Positions 13,092 through 22,740 of a stretch of 64,000 nucleotides of DNA are shown piece by piece (within the stretch, counting starts at the first letter, position 1; each line of letters opens with the position of its first letter). The translations under genes and the position numbers were made by a program. The DNA lies in the NCBI RefSeq assembly GCF_017654505.1, contig NC_054549.1:24242969-24306968 (forward strand), written 5' to 3'. The DNA comes from Polyodon spathula (taxonomy: Eukaryota > Chordata > Actinopteri > Acipenseriformes > Polyodontidae). Under the pieces are notes generated by a model. That model searched no databases. It was not told where the DNA came from and was given only the letters and a program-made list of their open reading frames with translations.

Positions 13092-16000
13092 AGAATAAGG
13101 CAGGTAGAGTTGCCACATGATGTGCTCTAGATCATATGCTATAAAATGAAGTTTTGGTTTGCTTCAGCTGCAGCCTCCATTCATTGTTGGCTGGGTGCAG
13201 TAACAGCTCATTGCCAAGAGATCCTGCCAGGGCCTGGTGCAATACACAGTCCTCACAGATAAGCTCCTGGAGCCGCAGCAGCATTGCTCTTGCTGTGATA
13301 TTAAAGGTTTCAGGGCTTATTCAGCATGTTGTCTGTGCTGGGCACAACTAACCTGTTAGTGCTCTGAGAAAGAGCTGTCTTTTGGATTGTGTGCATTATA
13401 GTTAATGCAACTTTATGGAAATCGGCCACGTAGGAAGTTGTAATAATCTCTACCTACCAAGTCCAGTGCTCCGTCACCAATACCCTTTCTCAATATCTGC
13501 TGCTTAGTCCCGGCTGACTGTAGAATGACTGTATTTTTATTTCTTTACATTTCTTGCCTTTTTATTAATAGCACCACTGTGCCCCCCCACACCCTGTATT
13601 GACAGTATCCTGAATCTATCTTGCTTCTTCAGCTGCCCTGTCTGAACTCCTATGACAGATACTGCAGTAACCAGGTGGCAGCAAAGGCTCTTCTGGATCA
13701 CAAGAAGCAGGACCACCGCGTGCACGACTTCCTGCAGCGCTGCCTCGAGTCGCCCTTCAGCCGCAAACTGGACCTCTGGAACTTCCTGGACACCCCGCGC
13801 AGCCGGCTGGTGAAGTACCCGCTGCTGCTCCGAGAGATCCTGAAGCACACAGCCAATGAGCACACAGACCAGCAGCACCTGGACGAGGCGGTGAGGTTCC
13901 CTCTTCTAGAGTGTGAGAGCAGGGAGGCTGACTGAGAGCAGGGCCTCCCAGCCTCAAGAGAGTGCAAAGCCCCATCTCTGATAAAACTGTACAAATAAGC
14001 AGCTTAGATGCAGCCCTGAAAGTCTTGCTTTCTGAGCAGTCTCTTTGCTAGTTGTATACAGTTAAAACAGTAATATGATGAAGGGATCACAAACAACCTC
14101 TCTTGTGCTTTTCCCATGGTTATACTATGCATAGTTGTCCATGCTTCACCGCACCTCTCTGTTCTTTACAATGCTTACATATGCTTTATTACATTTTGCT
14201 TTTACTATAGTAAACTTTAGAAAGGTTGTTGTTACATTTTATACAAATGGTTATTTTCTGAAGCAAGCACAAAGACAAATAAGTGAGAAATAAAACAATT
14301 TCTATAACTGTTACAGGAAGCAGCTGTGCAGGTCCTGTTGTGAATGATAATTAATTCCTTGCTACAATTGTTTCATTCCTTTTTTAAGCTATGCCTTTGC
14401 ATTTGCTTTACTCAATGTCCTGGGAACCGCAGGACATTCTGAATAAAGTAAAAATCGCAGCTTTTTAATTGATTGATTATTATTCTTTGAACCGCACAAG
14501 TCCTCTTTCATTAATATTCTGGATTTACAAAGTCAGCACGCACCATTACACTTCAAATCAGTTTGAGAAGATGAAGGCATTTTTATTGAGGCAGCTGGCT
14601 GGCTTCATCCTGCTGTCTGAGAGCTTCCTTTTAATGTAATGTTTGGATTTGGGGTACACTGTAACTGCAATTCCATTTAATGTAAGTCTATACAGGTCAC
14701 TTTGTAACTAAAACAACAGCTGATACAGATACCTCATTGAGCTCTCTCCCTGACAGTGGCGGATATAACTATCAAAGCAGTGTGCCGCGCTTTCTGTCTG
14801 GGGTTTGAGTTTCTAGATCACAATAGAAAGACACTCGTTTGGCACCTGAGAACCTTAATCACATTACCCCAGCCTGGCTGAAGAGGATTTAATTGCAGAC
14901 TATTTGTCTTGCAACTGAATCTCTTTCACTGAGCCCTGTGAGGGCTGCTAAGGGGATGCTGCAGGGATTCCTAGCAGCGCTATGAGATGAAACTCGACCC
15001 GCTCCCACTGGACAACCCCAGTCACTCCGGCTCTCAGTAGACTGCTGGAGTGACAGAGGTTCAGTGGTTGTTAGATCGTGAATAGCTGAGAGGACCCAGC
15101 ATGGGTCATCAGAAAAACTTGGGACTAAGTACCTGGCCTTATAATAATCTTTTATTACTGTTCCTGGCTTTCTGTCATTTGAACACACAGATTAGAGACG
15201 CAGTTTAGCAGGGGAGCACGATGCGGGACTCGAGGTGCAGAACCCATTTCCAGGTCTTCATGCATTTATTATGTAACGATGAGATAAGACTCGGGGCCTC
15301 CAGGACCAGATGTGTGCCCCCTGCTGTGCAGTATGGAGGTTGCGAGCGTTTTAAAAACAGCAGTACTGAAGATCTGTTCTGTTCTGTTAGCCATGCCTGA
15401 CAGTTCTGTTTTGAATTCCTCCTCAGATCAACATTATTCAGGGAATCGTGGCAGAGATCAACGTGAAGACGGGGGAGTCGGAGTGCCAGTATTATAAGGA
15501 GAGGCTGGTTTACCCAGAGGACAACCAGAGGGACCTTCTCATTGAGAACTCCAGGGTTCTGAGCTGCCACGGGGAGCTGAAGAACAACAGAGGAGCAGTA
15601 AGTGTCTCGCCATCAAGGACACTCCCAGCATCCTTCTGAAATAATGTCAGATTTATCACACTCACAGCATCCTTCTGAAATAATGTCAGATTCATCACAC
15701 TCACAGCAACCTTCTGAAATAATGTCAGATTCTTGGGTTTTAAAGCACCACACAACATGCTGAGAGATATCTTGATTGTAAAACAGAACAAGCCTTTCAT
15801 TCACTTCCTCTTGAAAATCCTTTGAACAACTTGTTCTTCCAGAGGTCAACTTCATCTTCATAATCGCAGGTTCAAAAGGGATATGCAATCCATCTAGCAG
15901 TGAGGAGCCTGGCTTCTAGTCGTGTCAGTTGGCTGTTTAATTCTATGAGTCAAAGGCAGGCTGGGAATAAGAGTTTTAGAACCCACACAAAGTTTATTTT

Positions 16001-18224
16001 AGTGCTACTGAACAGGGTCTTGATTCAGTGGTGTCAGCGATGGAAGCTGCTCCTGAACACAGGGTCTTGATTCAGTGATATCAGCGATGGAAGCTGCTCC
16101 TGTTCTGAACTCAGGGTCTTGATTCAGTGATGTCAGCGATGGAAGCTGCTCCTGTTCTGAACACAGGGTCTTGATTCAGTGATGTCAGCGATGGAAGTTG
16201 CTCCTGTTCTGAACACAGGGTCTTGATTCAGTGATGTCAGCGATGGAAGTTGCTCCTGTTCTGAACACAGGGTCTTGATTCAGTAATGTCAGCGATGGAA
16301 GCTGCTCCTGATCACAGGGTCTTGATTCAGTGATGTCAGCGATGGAAGCTGGTTCTCAACACAGGGTCTTGATTCAGTGATGCCAGCGATGGAAGCTGGT
16401 TCTCAACACAGGGTCTTGATTCAGTGATGCCAGCGATGGAAGCTAGTTCTCAACACAGGGTCTTGATTCAGTGATGCCAGCGATGGAAGCTGGTTCACAA
16501 CACCGGGTCTTGATTCAGTGATGTCAGAGAATGAAGCTGCTCTTGTGTCAGTTTGAAGAGGCTTCATTGGCTGGGGATGGGGTAGGAGATGATGAAAAGG
16601 TCCCCCCACAGTCTTGTTCTTTCAAACAGCCTCTCTTTCATGTAGCAGCTTTAGGTCTGATGCTGTTCACTTGGCCACATCAAAGAGCTCTGTCATCGTC
16701 CCTGGGTATGACCTTCAGTGAACTGAGGGTAATCAAGAACTAGGCGGGGTAGGCGGGGGACATGCTTTGATAAGATTTCTTTGAAGATTATTTTTGTAAC
16801 TGGCCCCTGGTTCTTGTTTTTAGAAGGATATGTTTAGTTTTATGTGCCCACACTGTTTAAATTGCTGGTAAGTGACATAATAGGTTTACAAACAAATTTC
16901 TTTACGACATCTTCAGTGCCACCTTGATCACCTGAACAGTGTGTGGCACCAGTGGAGTCGAATACCTGAAAGTGTGCCGTTGATATAGATATATTGTGAC
17001 AAGGTGGGGAAAGCTTTGTCTCTTTCAGGATCTGTTTTACTGCCTTCTGGTATAAATAAACACAGCTCACGATAGCAAATATATTTAAACGAGGCAGTGT
17101 CTGTATATTTATTGCCACAGCATCCTTTTTACAGGGGAACGGAACACAAACAATGTCCAAACTCCACTCTGGAGTGCTAACTAAACTTGTATTTTTTTCA
17201 CTAAATATAAGATGACTAAGCAATTTCCCGACATAAAAAATAGTGTAACACACAGAGGGTACAAGCTACACATTATTCATGGTCCTGTATATCTACCCTC
17301 TATAATCTTTCCCCAGACTCTGTCACTATATATATATTTGCTTGATCTGTTGCTTGCAAAATTAACATCCTTTTTTCTTTTTCTTTCTTTTTTTTGTTTT
17401 CTTCAGAAACTCCATGTGTTCCTGTTCCAAGACGTCCTGGTCCTCACGCGAGCAGTCACCCTGAACGAACAGCTCTGTTTCCAGCTCTACCAGCAGCCCA
17501 TCCCTGTGAAGGATCTAGCATGGGAGGACCTGCAAGATGGTGAGATCCGCCTGGGGGGATCAATCCGTGGGGCCTTCAGCAACAATGAGAGAAGTAAGTA
17601 GCAGTCAAAGGGTAGCCCTGGACAAGCCATTGTCATCCGTCAGAATCCTCAAAGTTTTATGAAGCAGACTTTACAACAACACAGCCTTTGACACTGAAGT
17701 GTGTTTCCTGTACATATCGCAAGTGTGTGACAGTCCGAGCCCCTTATGCTGTTTTCAGATAAGTAGAAAGAAAGTAGATTTTGAACTGCAGCCCCAACAT
17801 TTTTATATATATTTTTTTTGCAGCCAAAAACTTCCTCCGGGTGACCTTCAGGAGCGGTTCCCAGCTGCAAGCCCTTCTGCTCCAGGCCAACGACAGCTTC
17901 AACAAGCAGCAGTGGCTCAACTGTATCCGGCAGGCCAAGGACGCGGTGCTGCGGGCCTGCGGGGACTCTGTGAGGGGTCGGTCCCCAGAAGCACAACCTT
18001 TCCAGAACTCTGTGGGGGGAAGGTACCTGGACCCACAGCCCCTCTTCTCCCCTCCGGGGGGAAGCAACAACAGCAAAACAGCGCAGGAAATACCAAAGTC
18101 TGACCGAATGGACCACTCAGTCAATGAGTCAGACTGCAGCATGGACACCAGCGAGATGAACGCAGACTGTGAACAGATGGAACAAACAGATCAACACAGC
18201 AAACCTCTGGAGAGCAACGTCTGA
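1249..18224 (+). CDS. ARHGEF3: ARHGEF3 (XPLN), Rho guanine nucleotide exchange factor 3, partial at 5' end
   Basis: Coding exons: 1249-1356, 6434-6604, 8242-8304, 9292-9388, 9565-9641, 13633-13890, 15427-15597, 17407-17593, 17824-18224. All have AG acceptors and GT donors and join in one frame to 510 residues ending in TGA. The protein is a Dbl-family exchange factor acting on RhoA and RhoB in vertebrates. The DH domain runs from about residue 94 to 290 (helix motif LVKYPLLLREILKHT in the sixth exon) and the PH domain from about 300 to 430 (KLHVFLFQDVLVLTRAV). The N-terminal region KRVKPLSRVTSLASLIPPV and the C-terminal acidic tail ending ESNV match human ARHGEF3 as I remember it. The paralogue NET1 differs in these ends. 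Human ARHGEF3 is 526 residues, so only about 30 N-terminal residues are missing here, on an upstream exon. No frameshift or stop is present. Confidence 0.97.
1671..1825. repeat. 55-bp tandem duplication with (CTGT)n
   Basis: Two copies (starting at 1671 and 1726) of a unit containing GCAAACCCCAGTGTGAATAT flanked by CTGT runs, then a longer imperfect (CTGT)n to about 1825. Intronic. Confidence 0.85.
1832..3460. other. ARHGEF3 intron, nothing recognised
   Basis: AT-rich intron sequence. Open frames here are short, lack splice context and match no family I recognise. Confidence 0.6.
3463..3673. repeat. Direct repeat, copy 1 of 2
   Basis: A block of about 211 bp beginning TAGGAGCAGCTGATTAACAC and ending in ACCAGCCCAT recurs at 4572-4786 in the same orientation with only a few substitutions and small indels. 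The two copies lie about 1.1 kb apart in the same intron. Confidence 0.95.
4572..4786. repeat. Direct repeat, copy 2 of 2
   Basis: Second copy of the 3463-3673 block. The intervening sequence (3674-4571) appears single-copy, so this is either a local segmental duplication or two insertions of an unrecognised dispersed element. Confidence 0.95.
4787..5910. other. ARHGEF3 intron, nothing recognised
   Basis: AT-rich sequence with no coding exon, structured RNA or repeat I can identify. Confidence 0.55.
5911..6099. repeat. Minisatellite, 40-bp unit (GGTAAAGCATAGGGAAGCAT core)
   Basis: About 4.5 copies of a 40-bp unit built from two similar halves, one with TAAAGCACAGAG and one with TAAAGCATAGGG. 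Diverged relatives of the same word family occur at about 10000-10075, 14110-14215 and 43690-43885. Confidence 0.9.
6434..6604 (+). CDS. ARHGEF3: ARHGEF3 coding exon, second in window
   Basis: 57 codons, phase 0 at both ends. Acceptor TTTTCCAG and donor GTAAGG. It encodes RSISFRSESRSEISTLRPWS and SKLWSETFDVRVNQMLSAKE, the conserved stretch just before the DH domain. The RSISFRSES stretch has the look of a basophilic kinase site (inference). Confidence 0.95.
6711..6925. repeat. Minisatellite, 48-bp unit
   Basis: More than four tandem copies of a unit containing CACTCAGAGAGGTGTCTCAG and GACAGTGTTCAGCAGGGTGAG, starting about 107 bp downstream of the splice donor at 6605. The open frames across it arise because 48 is divisible by 3. 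Confidence 0.95.
7764..7880. repeat. Two-copy tandem repeat of about 58 bp
   Basis: AGGGCTGTGAGGACAT is followed by ATGCAGTCAC and CGCCCTGAGG-like ends in both copies. Intronic. Confidence 0.8.
8242..8304 (+). CDS. ARHGEF3: ARHGEF3 coding exon, third in window (DH domain start)
   Basis: 21 codons, phase 0 at both ends. Acceptor TCCTGCAG and donor GTGAGA. It encodes AIFELSQGEQDLIEDLKLAKK, the first conserved helix of the DH domain. Confidence 0.95.
8459..8607. repeat. Minisatellite, 49-bp unit, 3 copies
   Basis: Copies start at 8461, 8510 and 8559 and each carry CTTATTACCC, CTGCTGAGCAGT and GAGTTCAGAGA. The array begins about 155 bp after the third-exon donor. CTGCTGAGCAG is nearly self-complementary within each unit. 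Confidence 0.93.
9292..9388 (+). CDS. ARHGEF3: ARHGEF3 coding exon, fourth in window (DH domain)
   Basis: Acceptor GTACACAG and donor GTAGAG. It runs from phase 0 to phase 1 and encodes AYHDPMLKLSIMTEQELNQI followed by FGTLDSLIPLHE. The final G joins AT of the next exon to give Asp. Confidence 0.95.
9565..9641 (+). CDS. ARHGEF3: ARHGEF3 coding exon, fifth in window (DH domain)
   Basis: Acceptor TTGGTCAG and donor GTAAGG. It enters in phase 1 and leaves in phase 0, encoding LLSRLREARKPDGSTEHVGH then ILVGW. Only 176 bp of intron separate it from the previous exon. Confidence 0.95.
9960..10080. repeat. Dispersed CATGGTAAAGC-type repeat, diverged copy
   Basis: Minus-strand relative of the 5911-6099 minisatellite words (CTCTCTGTGCTTTAC, GTGCTTTCAATATGCTGTAT). 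No boundaries can be defined. Confidence 0.5.
10319..10645. repeat. GA-rich minisatellite, 46-bp unit, about 7 copies
   Basis: Unit CAGCCCAGCCTCCCGAGG plus a purine-rich AAGGGCAGGAGAGG half. Strong purine/pyrimidine strand asymmetry leaves all frames open, giving false Pro/Leu- or Arg/Gly-rich proteins on both strands. It ends in a run of 11 G. Confidence 0.96.
11640..11930 (-). mobile_element. tRNA-derived SINE, full head and tail
   Basis: Read on the minus strand it starts with AGGAGGCTGTGTTGTCCAG, a tRNA-like head whose A-box-like segment covers TGTCCAGTGG. A B-box-like GGTTCAAATACC follows, then a body with TGTGTGACCCTGAGC. The tail, AAAGCACTTTGTGATGG, leads into an A/T-rich end with AATAATAAT-like repeats. 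This family is common in fish genomes. Confidence 0.85.
12123..12500. repeat. Minisatellite, 38-bp unit, about 10 copies
   Basis: Unit CAGTTTGCTTGTCTGAGCGC then TCCTGTGTTTGTGGGATA, with point variation. It lies in the ARHGEF3 intron between the fifth and sixth exons of the window. Confidence 0.97.
13021..13087. repeat. (GA)n microsatellite
   Basis: About 33 GA units. The repeat and its flanks have an inverted counterpart, (CT)n at 26770-26811, within the decayed ARHGEF3 duplicate. Confidence 0.98.
13633..13890 (+). CDS. ARHGEF3: ARHGEF3 coding exon, sixth in window (DH domain core)
   Basis: 86 codons, phase 0 at both ends. Acceptor CTTCTTCAG and donor GTGAGG. It encodes LPCLNSYDRYCSNQVAAKAL through FLQRCLESPFSRKLDLWNFL and RSRLVKYPLLLREILKHT, the long conserved helix that contacts the GTPase. 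The exon is GC-rich relative to its introns. A damaged inverted copy lies at 26216-26400. Confidence 0.97.
14110..14215. repeat. Dispersed CATGGTAAAGC-type repeat, diverged copy
   Basis: Shares word structure with 9960-10080 (CACCTCTCTGTTCTTTACAA, ATGCTTTATTACA). Same orientation as that copy. Confidence 0.5.
15427..15597 (+). CDS. ARHGEF3: ARHGEF3 coding exon, seventh in window (DH-PH junction)
   Basis: 57 codons, phase 0 at both ends. Acceptor CCTCCTCAG and donor GTAAGT. It encodes INIIQGIVAEINVKTGESEC and SRVLSCHGELKNNRGA, the end of the DH domain and the first PH strand. Confidence 0.96.
15619..15733. repeat. Minisatellite, 39-bp unit, 3 copies
   Basis: Unit CATCCTTCTGAAATAATGTC plus a short linker, starting only about 22 bp downstream of the seventh-exon donor. 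Confidence 0.95.
16012..16535. repeat. Minisatellite, 46-52-bp unit, about 10 copies
   Basis: Unit CAGGGTCTTGATTCAGTGAT then GTCAGCGATGGAAGCTG, with a variable CTCCTGTTCTGAAC segment that makes long and short versions. Higher-order blocks of long units come first and short units later. Confidence 0.96.
17407..17593 (+). CDS. ARHGEF3: ARHGEF3 coding exon, eighth in window (PH domain)
   Basis: Phase 0 to phase 1. A pyrimidine-rich tract leads to acceptor CTTCAG; donor GTAAGT. It encodes KLHVFLFQDVLVLTRAVTLN and later GGSIRGAFSNNER, the PH-domain beta strands. Confidence 0.96.
17824..18224 (+). CDS. ARHGEF3: ARHGEF3 last coding exon (PH helix and C-terminal tail)
   Basis: Enters in phase 1 (A plus CC gives Thr) after acceptor TTTTGCAG. 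It encodes the PH C-terminal helix QQWLNCIRQAKDAVLRACGD, then a less conserved linker of about 60 residues that is longer than I recall for human. The conserved tail SESDCSMDTSE-like segment and ESNV precede TGA at 18222-18224. ESNV fits a class I PDZ ligand (S/T-x-V pattern read as S-N-V). Confidence 0.96.
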
Positions 18225-18870
18225 GCTTGGGGCAGGAGGGAAAGCAAACAGAAACACTGTGTCGTGTGCAGCACGTCTTCAACCTGTACAGTATTGGAAT
18301 TCCACAGGGTGGGGGTAAGGGTGGCATGGAGAAGGAGATGTTTGGTGAAGCACTTTTTATTTCTCGTGATGACGCCAGCAGTTTCGTGACTGTAGTAATG
18401 TAACGGCCAGTTTTGTCTGTCTGTGTGAGTCAGAAAATCTGTGTCTAGTCCTGTGTAACCTTTCGTGGTAGATGGAGGTACTTGACCAGAAAGCTGTCAT
18501 TGCAATCCTGCTGGAAAACTCTTGATTTTCTTTCTTGCTACTGTCCTCCTGTGGGTGGATGTAACCTGACTCCCCTTTCAAAGAAAGCTGACAAAGTCAA
18601 TCTAGTTAAGAATACTGTCAGGTGCCTCATGCTGCATCATGGGTGCCCAATCGTGGTGTCAGAGAAGGTGCATAGCCAAGTGTTAGATCCAATTTAGTAC
18701 TACTGTTCAATCAATGAGATAACAGAAACAACAACAAAAAAAGATTTATTTAGGATAGATTTATAGAATGTTTACAAGTGCTGTTGATGACCAACAGAAT
18801 GTTTAGGACAATCAGAAGAGCAACCGGGATCACAAGCCAGTCCGTGTGCAGGCCTTGGCATTATGCATTG

Positions 18871-18967
18871 TGTGTCTGCATTTACTTCAGTACTCTTAGC
18901 CTGCACAGGGATGGAGAGGGTCATTGTGTGTCTGCATTTATTTCAGTACTGTTAGCCTGCACAGTCT
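18871..18967. repeat. Two-copy tandem repeat in the 3' UTR
   Basis: CATTGTGTGTCTGCATTTA-type units, about 55 bp each, with TTCAGTACT and TTAGCCTGCACAG in both copies. Confidence 0.85.
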
Positions 18968-20121
18968 GCCATCCTCACTGGGGCTGAGCCGATTCAGACT
19001 GGTTTGGTCTCGGTCTGTCTGCTGCCAATGGAAATGAACAGGACTGGTCTAAAATCAAATGGAGACGTGGCATTATATTGTATATTTGTCAAATATAGGG
19101 GGGGAGGACATGGGAATTTTGGAAAAGGATATTTACTTAATATCAGAATAAGTTGAAGCAGAAGCAGTTACTCTTCTGAATATTGTGGCCCATGAATGTT
19201 AATAAAAGTGAAAAGCCCCACACTGTTGTGCCGGGCACTGGCTGTGTTCTGCCGCTGTACCTTGTTAACCCCTGATAACTGAAGCGGGTTATCCCAGAGG
19301 ACTGTGTCTGTCTGCAACACTGAGCTGCTGTCCGATTCAAAATAAAGAGGGGACGGAAAAGAGTCTTACAGCACATGTTAATATTACAGGCACACTGTTG
19401 CAGACAGAAAGAAACTGAGAAAGGGTCTCGGAGTGTTGTTTTAAACTGTAGCCTATGAGACTCTGCTTCAATACCAGAGACACTGTTTCCAGCCCAATTA
19501 CATCAAAAAGGCCTTAATGTGATTAACAAGAATGTCTAATGCCACAATGAATCGCTTTTACATGAGACAGACAGAGTGTTCATAGCAGAAATGTAACTGC
19601 TAAATTATTGCCAAAAAGTTGTTTTTTATTTGTATGTTTTATAAATCTCATAATATAGAATGTTTGTGGCATTCTGCTCTTTGTAAATACAGCAAGGTCA
19701 TTTGCATTATGGGATCAGTGTGGCGCGGGGTAATCCATATGAAACCAGGTATATTCCTTTCTTATTGTTTAAAAGTATTGTCTAATTGTATTCTTTAGGA
19801 CTTTTGTTTGTATGTTTCTAGTTTGTACACTTGGTGTAAGAAGGTTGTGGTTATTTGGCAATGCTTCTCATGTAGTTCAAGGTTGCATATGTGGGGTTGG
19901 TTTGTAAGAGTACGAGGCAGGACTGGGAAAGGCGAATGCTGATGGGATCGGAGTATGAAATAAAGACTATATGTATTATATTTTCTGGAAGGCAATGGCA
20001 CGTTTTATATTTTTATTTAGCGCCACGTAGAAAGAAAGAGGTAGGTTGTGAGATGGTTTGTGGAGATTAATTTTGAAATGAAATCTGAAATATTTTTTGT
20101 AACTTCCATGAAGCATTACCA

Positions 20122-20127
20122 AATAAA
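20122..20127 (+). terminator. Candidate ARHGEF3 polyadenylation signal
   Basis: Canonical AATAAA, about 1.9 kb after the stop codon and followed by GT-containing sequence. Upstream AATAAA hexamers at 19341 and 19959 are alternatives. Confidence 0.55.
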
Positions 20128-20251
20128 GAATGTGAAGCCTGACCTGTCTAAGTGTGGTTAGTTTGACAAGATGAAAGAGGAGCAGCTGCTGGTGCAGAGT
20201 CTAGCCAGTTCACCCAATGGTAAAACCAAATGAAGTAAGAAGTAAGGGTAT

Positions 20252-20540
20252 GCTGTATAAACACATGCAGCTCTCACACTGTCCTGTATAAACACATGCA
20301 GCTCTCACACTGTCCTGTATAAACACATGCAGCTCTCACACTGTCCTGTATAAACACATGCAGCTCTCACACTGTCCTGTATAAACACATGCAGCTCTCA
20401 CACTGGCCTGTATAAACACATGTAGCTCTCACACTGTCCTGTATAAACACATGCAGCTCTCACACTGTCCTGTATAAACACATGCAGCTCTCACACTGGC
20501 CTGTATAAACACTTTGAGCTCTAGCACTGACCTGTATAAA
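20252..20540. repeat. Minisatellite, 31-bp unit, about 9 copies
   Basis: Very homogeneous units TGTATAAACACATGCAGCTC plus TCACACTGTCC. It lies just beyond the last ARHGEF3 polyadenylation signal. Confidence 0.98.
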
Positions 20541-21311
20541 ACACATTCTGCTAAACTCCACAATGGGCACTGTATGCCGTTTTCTTGAAGTACAATGTGA
20601 GAAATGCAGAAGGGCAGCATTGAAATATCTTGAAGGAGTCGGCAATACATTCATTAGCAGCTTCAAAACAAATATAGCAGTGTGTGTAAACTGTATACAT
20701 GTGAGACCTAGACAACGATAGTAATTCATAGTAGATAAGATGTATTTTTGTTCTATTCATCACCTTGCAAACAATCACTTTATCATCCAATCTGCTGTAC
20801 ACAGTATACCTCTGCAAATCATTTCCTATTAAACAGCTCTGTTCTTGTTTAAGAATAGAACCTTTCCTGGGCTTGGCTGGCATCCTGTTATCATGATGTC
20901 ATGCACATACAACACAGTGGTCCCTCTCACTTTCCCAGGCCTCTGCTCACCACTGCAGACAAAGGGTATATTTAGCTGGATCACATCACCACACCTCTGA
21001 GGTGTCTGGGGCTGAGTGAACCCTTTATTTACATGCAGCCTCCGGCCATTCTTAGTGCAGACACACACAAAGCAAAGCTGTTTGCCATCGACACAAGGAG
21101 CCTGGGTGCACTGCATACAATGACAATGGAGCACTCTCTTTTAAAGGTTTGCTGGCTGCTCCCTCTAATCATGCTGAAAGGTTTCTTACTCATTCAGTGA
21201 CAAGGCCTGCAGGACTCGCGACTAGCCTGACCCGCAGCATAGGAAATAAAAAGGCACGAGTTTAAACTCTACATCTACAGTATGAAAAGACACCACATTA
21301 TAAGTAAATAC

Positions 21312-21426
21312 GTTGTGTGTAGGGTGTCTCTTAATGTTATAAAATATTTCCTCTCCTATAGTTTGGGTTCTGTCTACTAAATTGTGCAAAATAATCTCTT
21401 ATAATAAGAGACACCCTACACACAAC
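21312..21426. mobile_element. MITE-like element with perfect 22-bp terminal inverted repeats
   Basis: Left arm 21312-21333 (starts GTTGTGTGTAGGGTG) and right arm 21405-21426 are exact reverse complements around a 71-bp AT-rich centre. The outer flanks do not match. One arm-like copy lies at 57455-57475. There is no coding capacity. Confidence 0.75.
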
Positions 21427-21689
21427 ATATCAACTAATTGTGAATCACAAAAAACAGACTGTAATCAAGAACTACTATTAAACATAAAAGTGCTGCTCAA
21501 TTTCACGTACGAAGTGTAACCATTACCAAATGGGTGTTTACCTCCTAAAGAGCCCAAAACCTGAATAGATATACCAAAGCTGAGCGACAGTGCCTGTGAC
21601 GCAGACATTTCCATCCCCCGATGGTTGATTTCCATTACATAAGAGTAGATGTTGAACTTCATGCTGATTTGAACTCGGCTCTCGCCAAG

Positions 21690-22740
21690 ATAAGCACCAA
21701 CTAAGACTTAGCTTTGCAGAAAACTAATGTGATCCATCTGCATCTCCATCCATTTGCGTTGTTTTCCATCTGATGATGTAGATATCCTTCTGTCTGGTGT
21801 TGATTGCTGAAGTGTAATGCTGGCTCCAGGGATCAGCTTATTTTGCCTCCCCAACGCATCAGTACACACAACAGCTGCGATGCTGGCTCCAGGGATCAAT
21901 CCAGGGCGGTCTCCCCAGCGCATCAGCATGACAACCGCCTGGATTGAACTAAGTAGGGTACATCTCTGGGATCTTCAAGAAAACACCTTCCATCCTCAGT
22001 GTTTCGTTGACTAGCTCACGACACCTCAAGAGGGCTCAACAGTGATTCTGGTGTCCCAGCATCACCCTCCTCCATCCCCCACTCAGCTCAGCCCAGCTCA
22101 GCTCAGCTTACTTACCTGTACATCAGCGTTGCTTTCTTTCTATTCTGCTTGAGATCCCTATCCGGAATCTTTCGGTCTCAACCACAGCCAGTTGCTGCTT
22201 CAGATAAGTTCTTCACTGTGTGACGCAACTCTTGGCCACTGAACCCGATGTCTCTGAGAAACCGAGTTGTAGAGCATGCCACAAATCCTTGACAACCCAT
22301 CTCCACTGTGTAAACTCGGACGATCCATCCTTGCTGTTCCGCTTCATCAGCTAGTTGAGCATACTGAAGTATAAGCCATTGACCAAGAGCTGCCAGCATT
22401 TTCCAGTTTCTAGCATCTTCCAGTTGTCCTGAGCGAGGCCTGGTTTTAACACCTTTTCTTGGTGGTTGCTCTCCTAGACGGAGGAATATTGTCTTTTGTG
22501 TGAAATGCTTTGATGGAACTGGTGGCAACTTATTGGTTAGGTTACGCTTGTCTTCCGATGCTAAGGCTAAACATAGCAGCACCTGTCCAGGCGCCAAGTA
22601 AACTGTCCTTGGCTAAGACCCACCTTACATCCTGTCAAAATGTACCTTAATGTTGCAGGTGATGAACACAAAGAACATGAGGGATCCTCACCCACCCAGC
22701 GGTTTAGGTTCTGTGGTGATGGGTAACATACCAAGGGTAA
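21690..22740 (-). pseudogene. LINE 3' end: reverse-transcriptase C-terminal remnant plus 3' region
   Basis: On the minus strand, 22776-22567 encodes RWVGEDPSCSLCSSPATL then a TGCKVGLSQGQFTWR stretch. This resembles the zinc-knuckle C-terminus of fish non-LTR reverse transcriptases (C-x2-C present; the expected His appears to be Tyr). The frame then shifts and continues as QVLLCLALASEDKR to about 22178. The expected 3' region follows to about 21690 and includes a two-copy block with GATGCTGGCTCCAGGGATCA. The polymerase core is absent. It is dead by frameshift and 5' truncation. Confidence 0.75.

Larger units (their letters stand above)
18225..20145 (+). other. ARHGEF3: ARHGEF3 3' UTR (inferred extent)
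   Basis: No further exon follows the stop codon. AATAAA signals occur at 19341-19346, 19959-19964 and 20122-20127; the last is the likeliest distal site. Part of this UTR (about 18963-19040) has an inverted degraded copy at 25915-26010. Confidence 0.65.

Noticed and set aside
16012..16535. Regular repeats that might suggest a CRISPR array
   Set aside because: Units are contiguous without unique spacers, and the window is vertebrate nuclear DNA.
1249..18224. Assignment to NET1 instead of ARHGEF3
   Set aside because: The N-terminal KRVKPLSRVTSLASLIPPV and the C-terminal ESNV region fit ARHGEF3. The adjacent TASOR agrees with the ARHGEF3 rather than the NET1 neighbourhood, although NET1 lies near TASOR2 in human.
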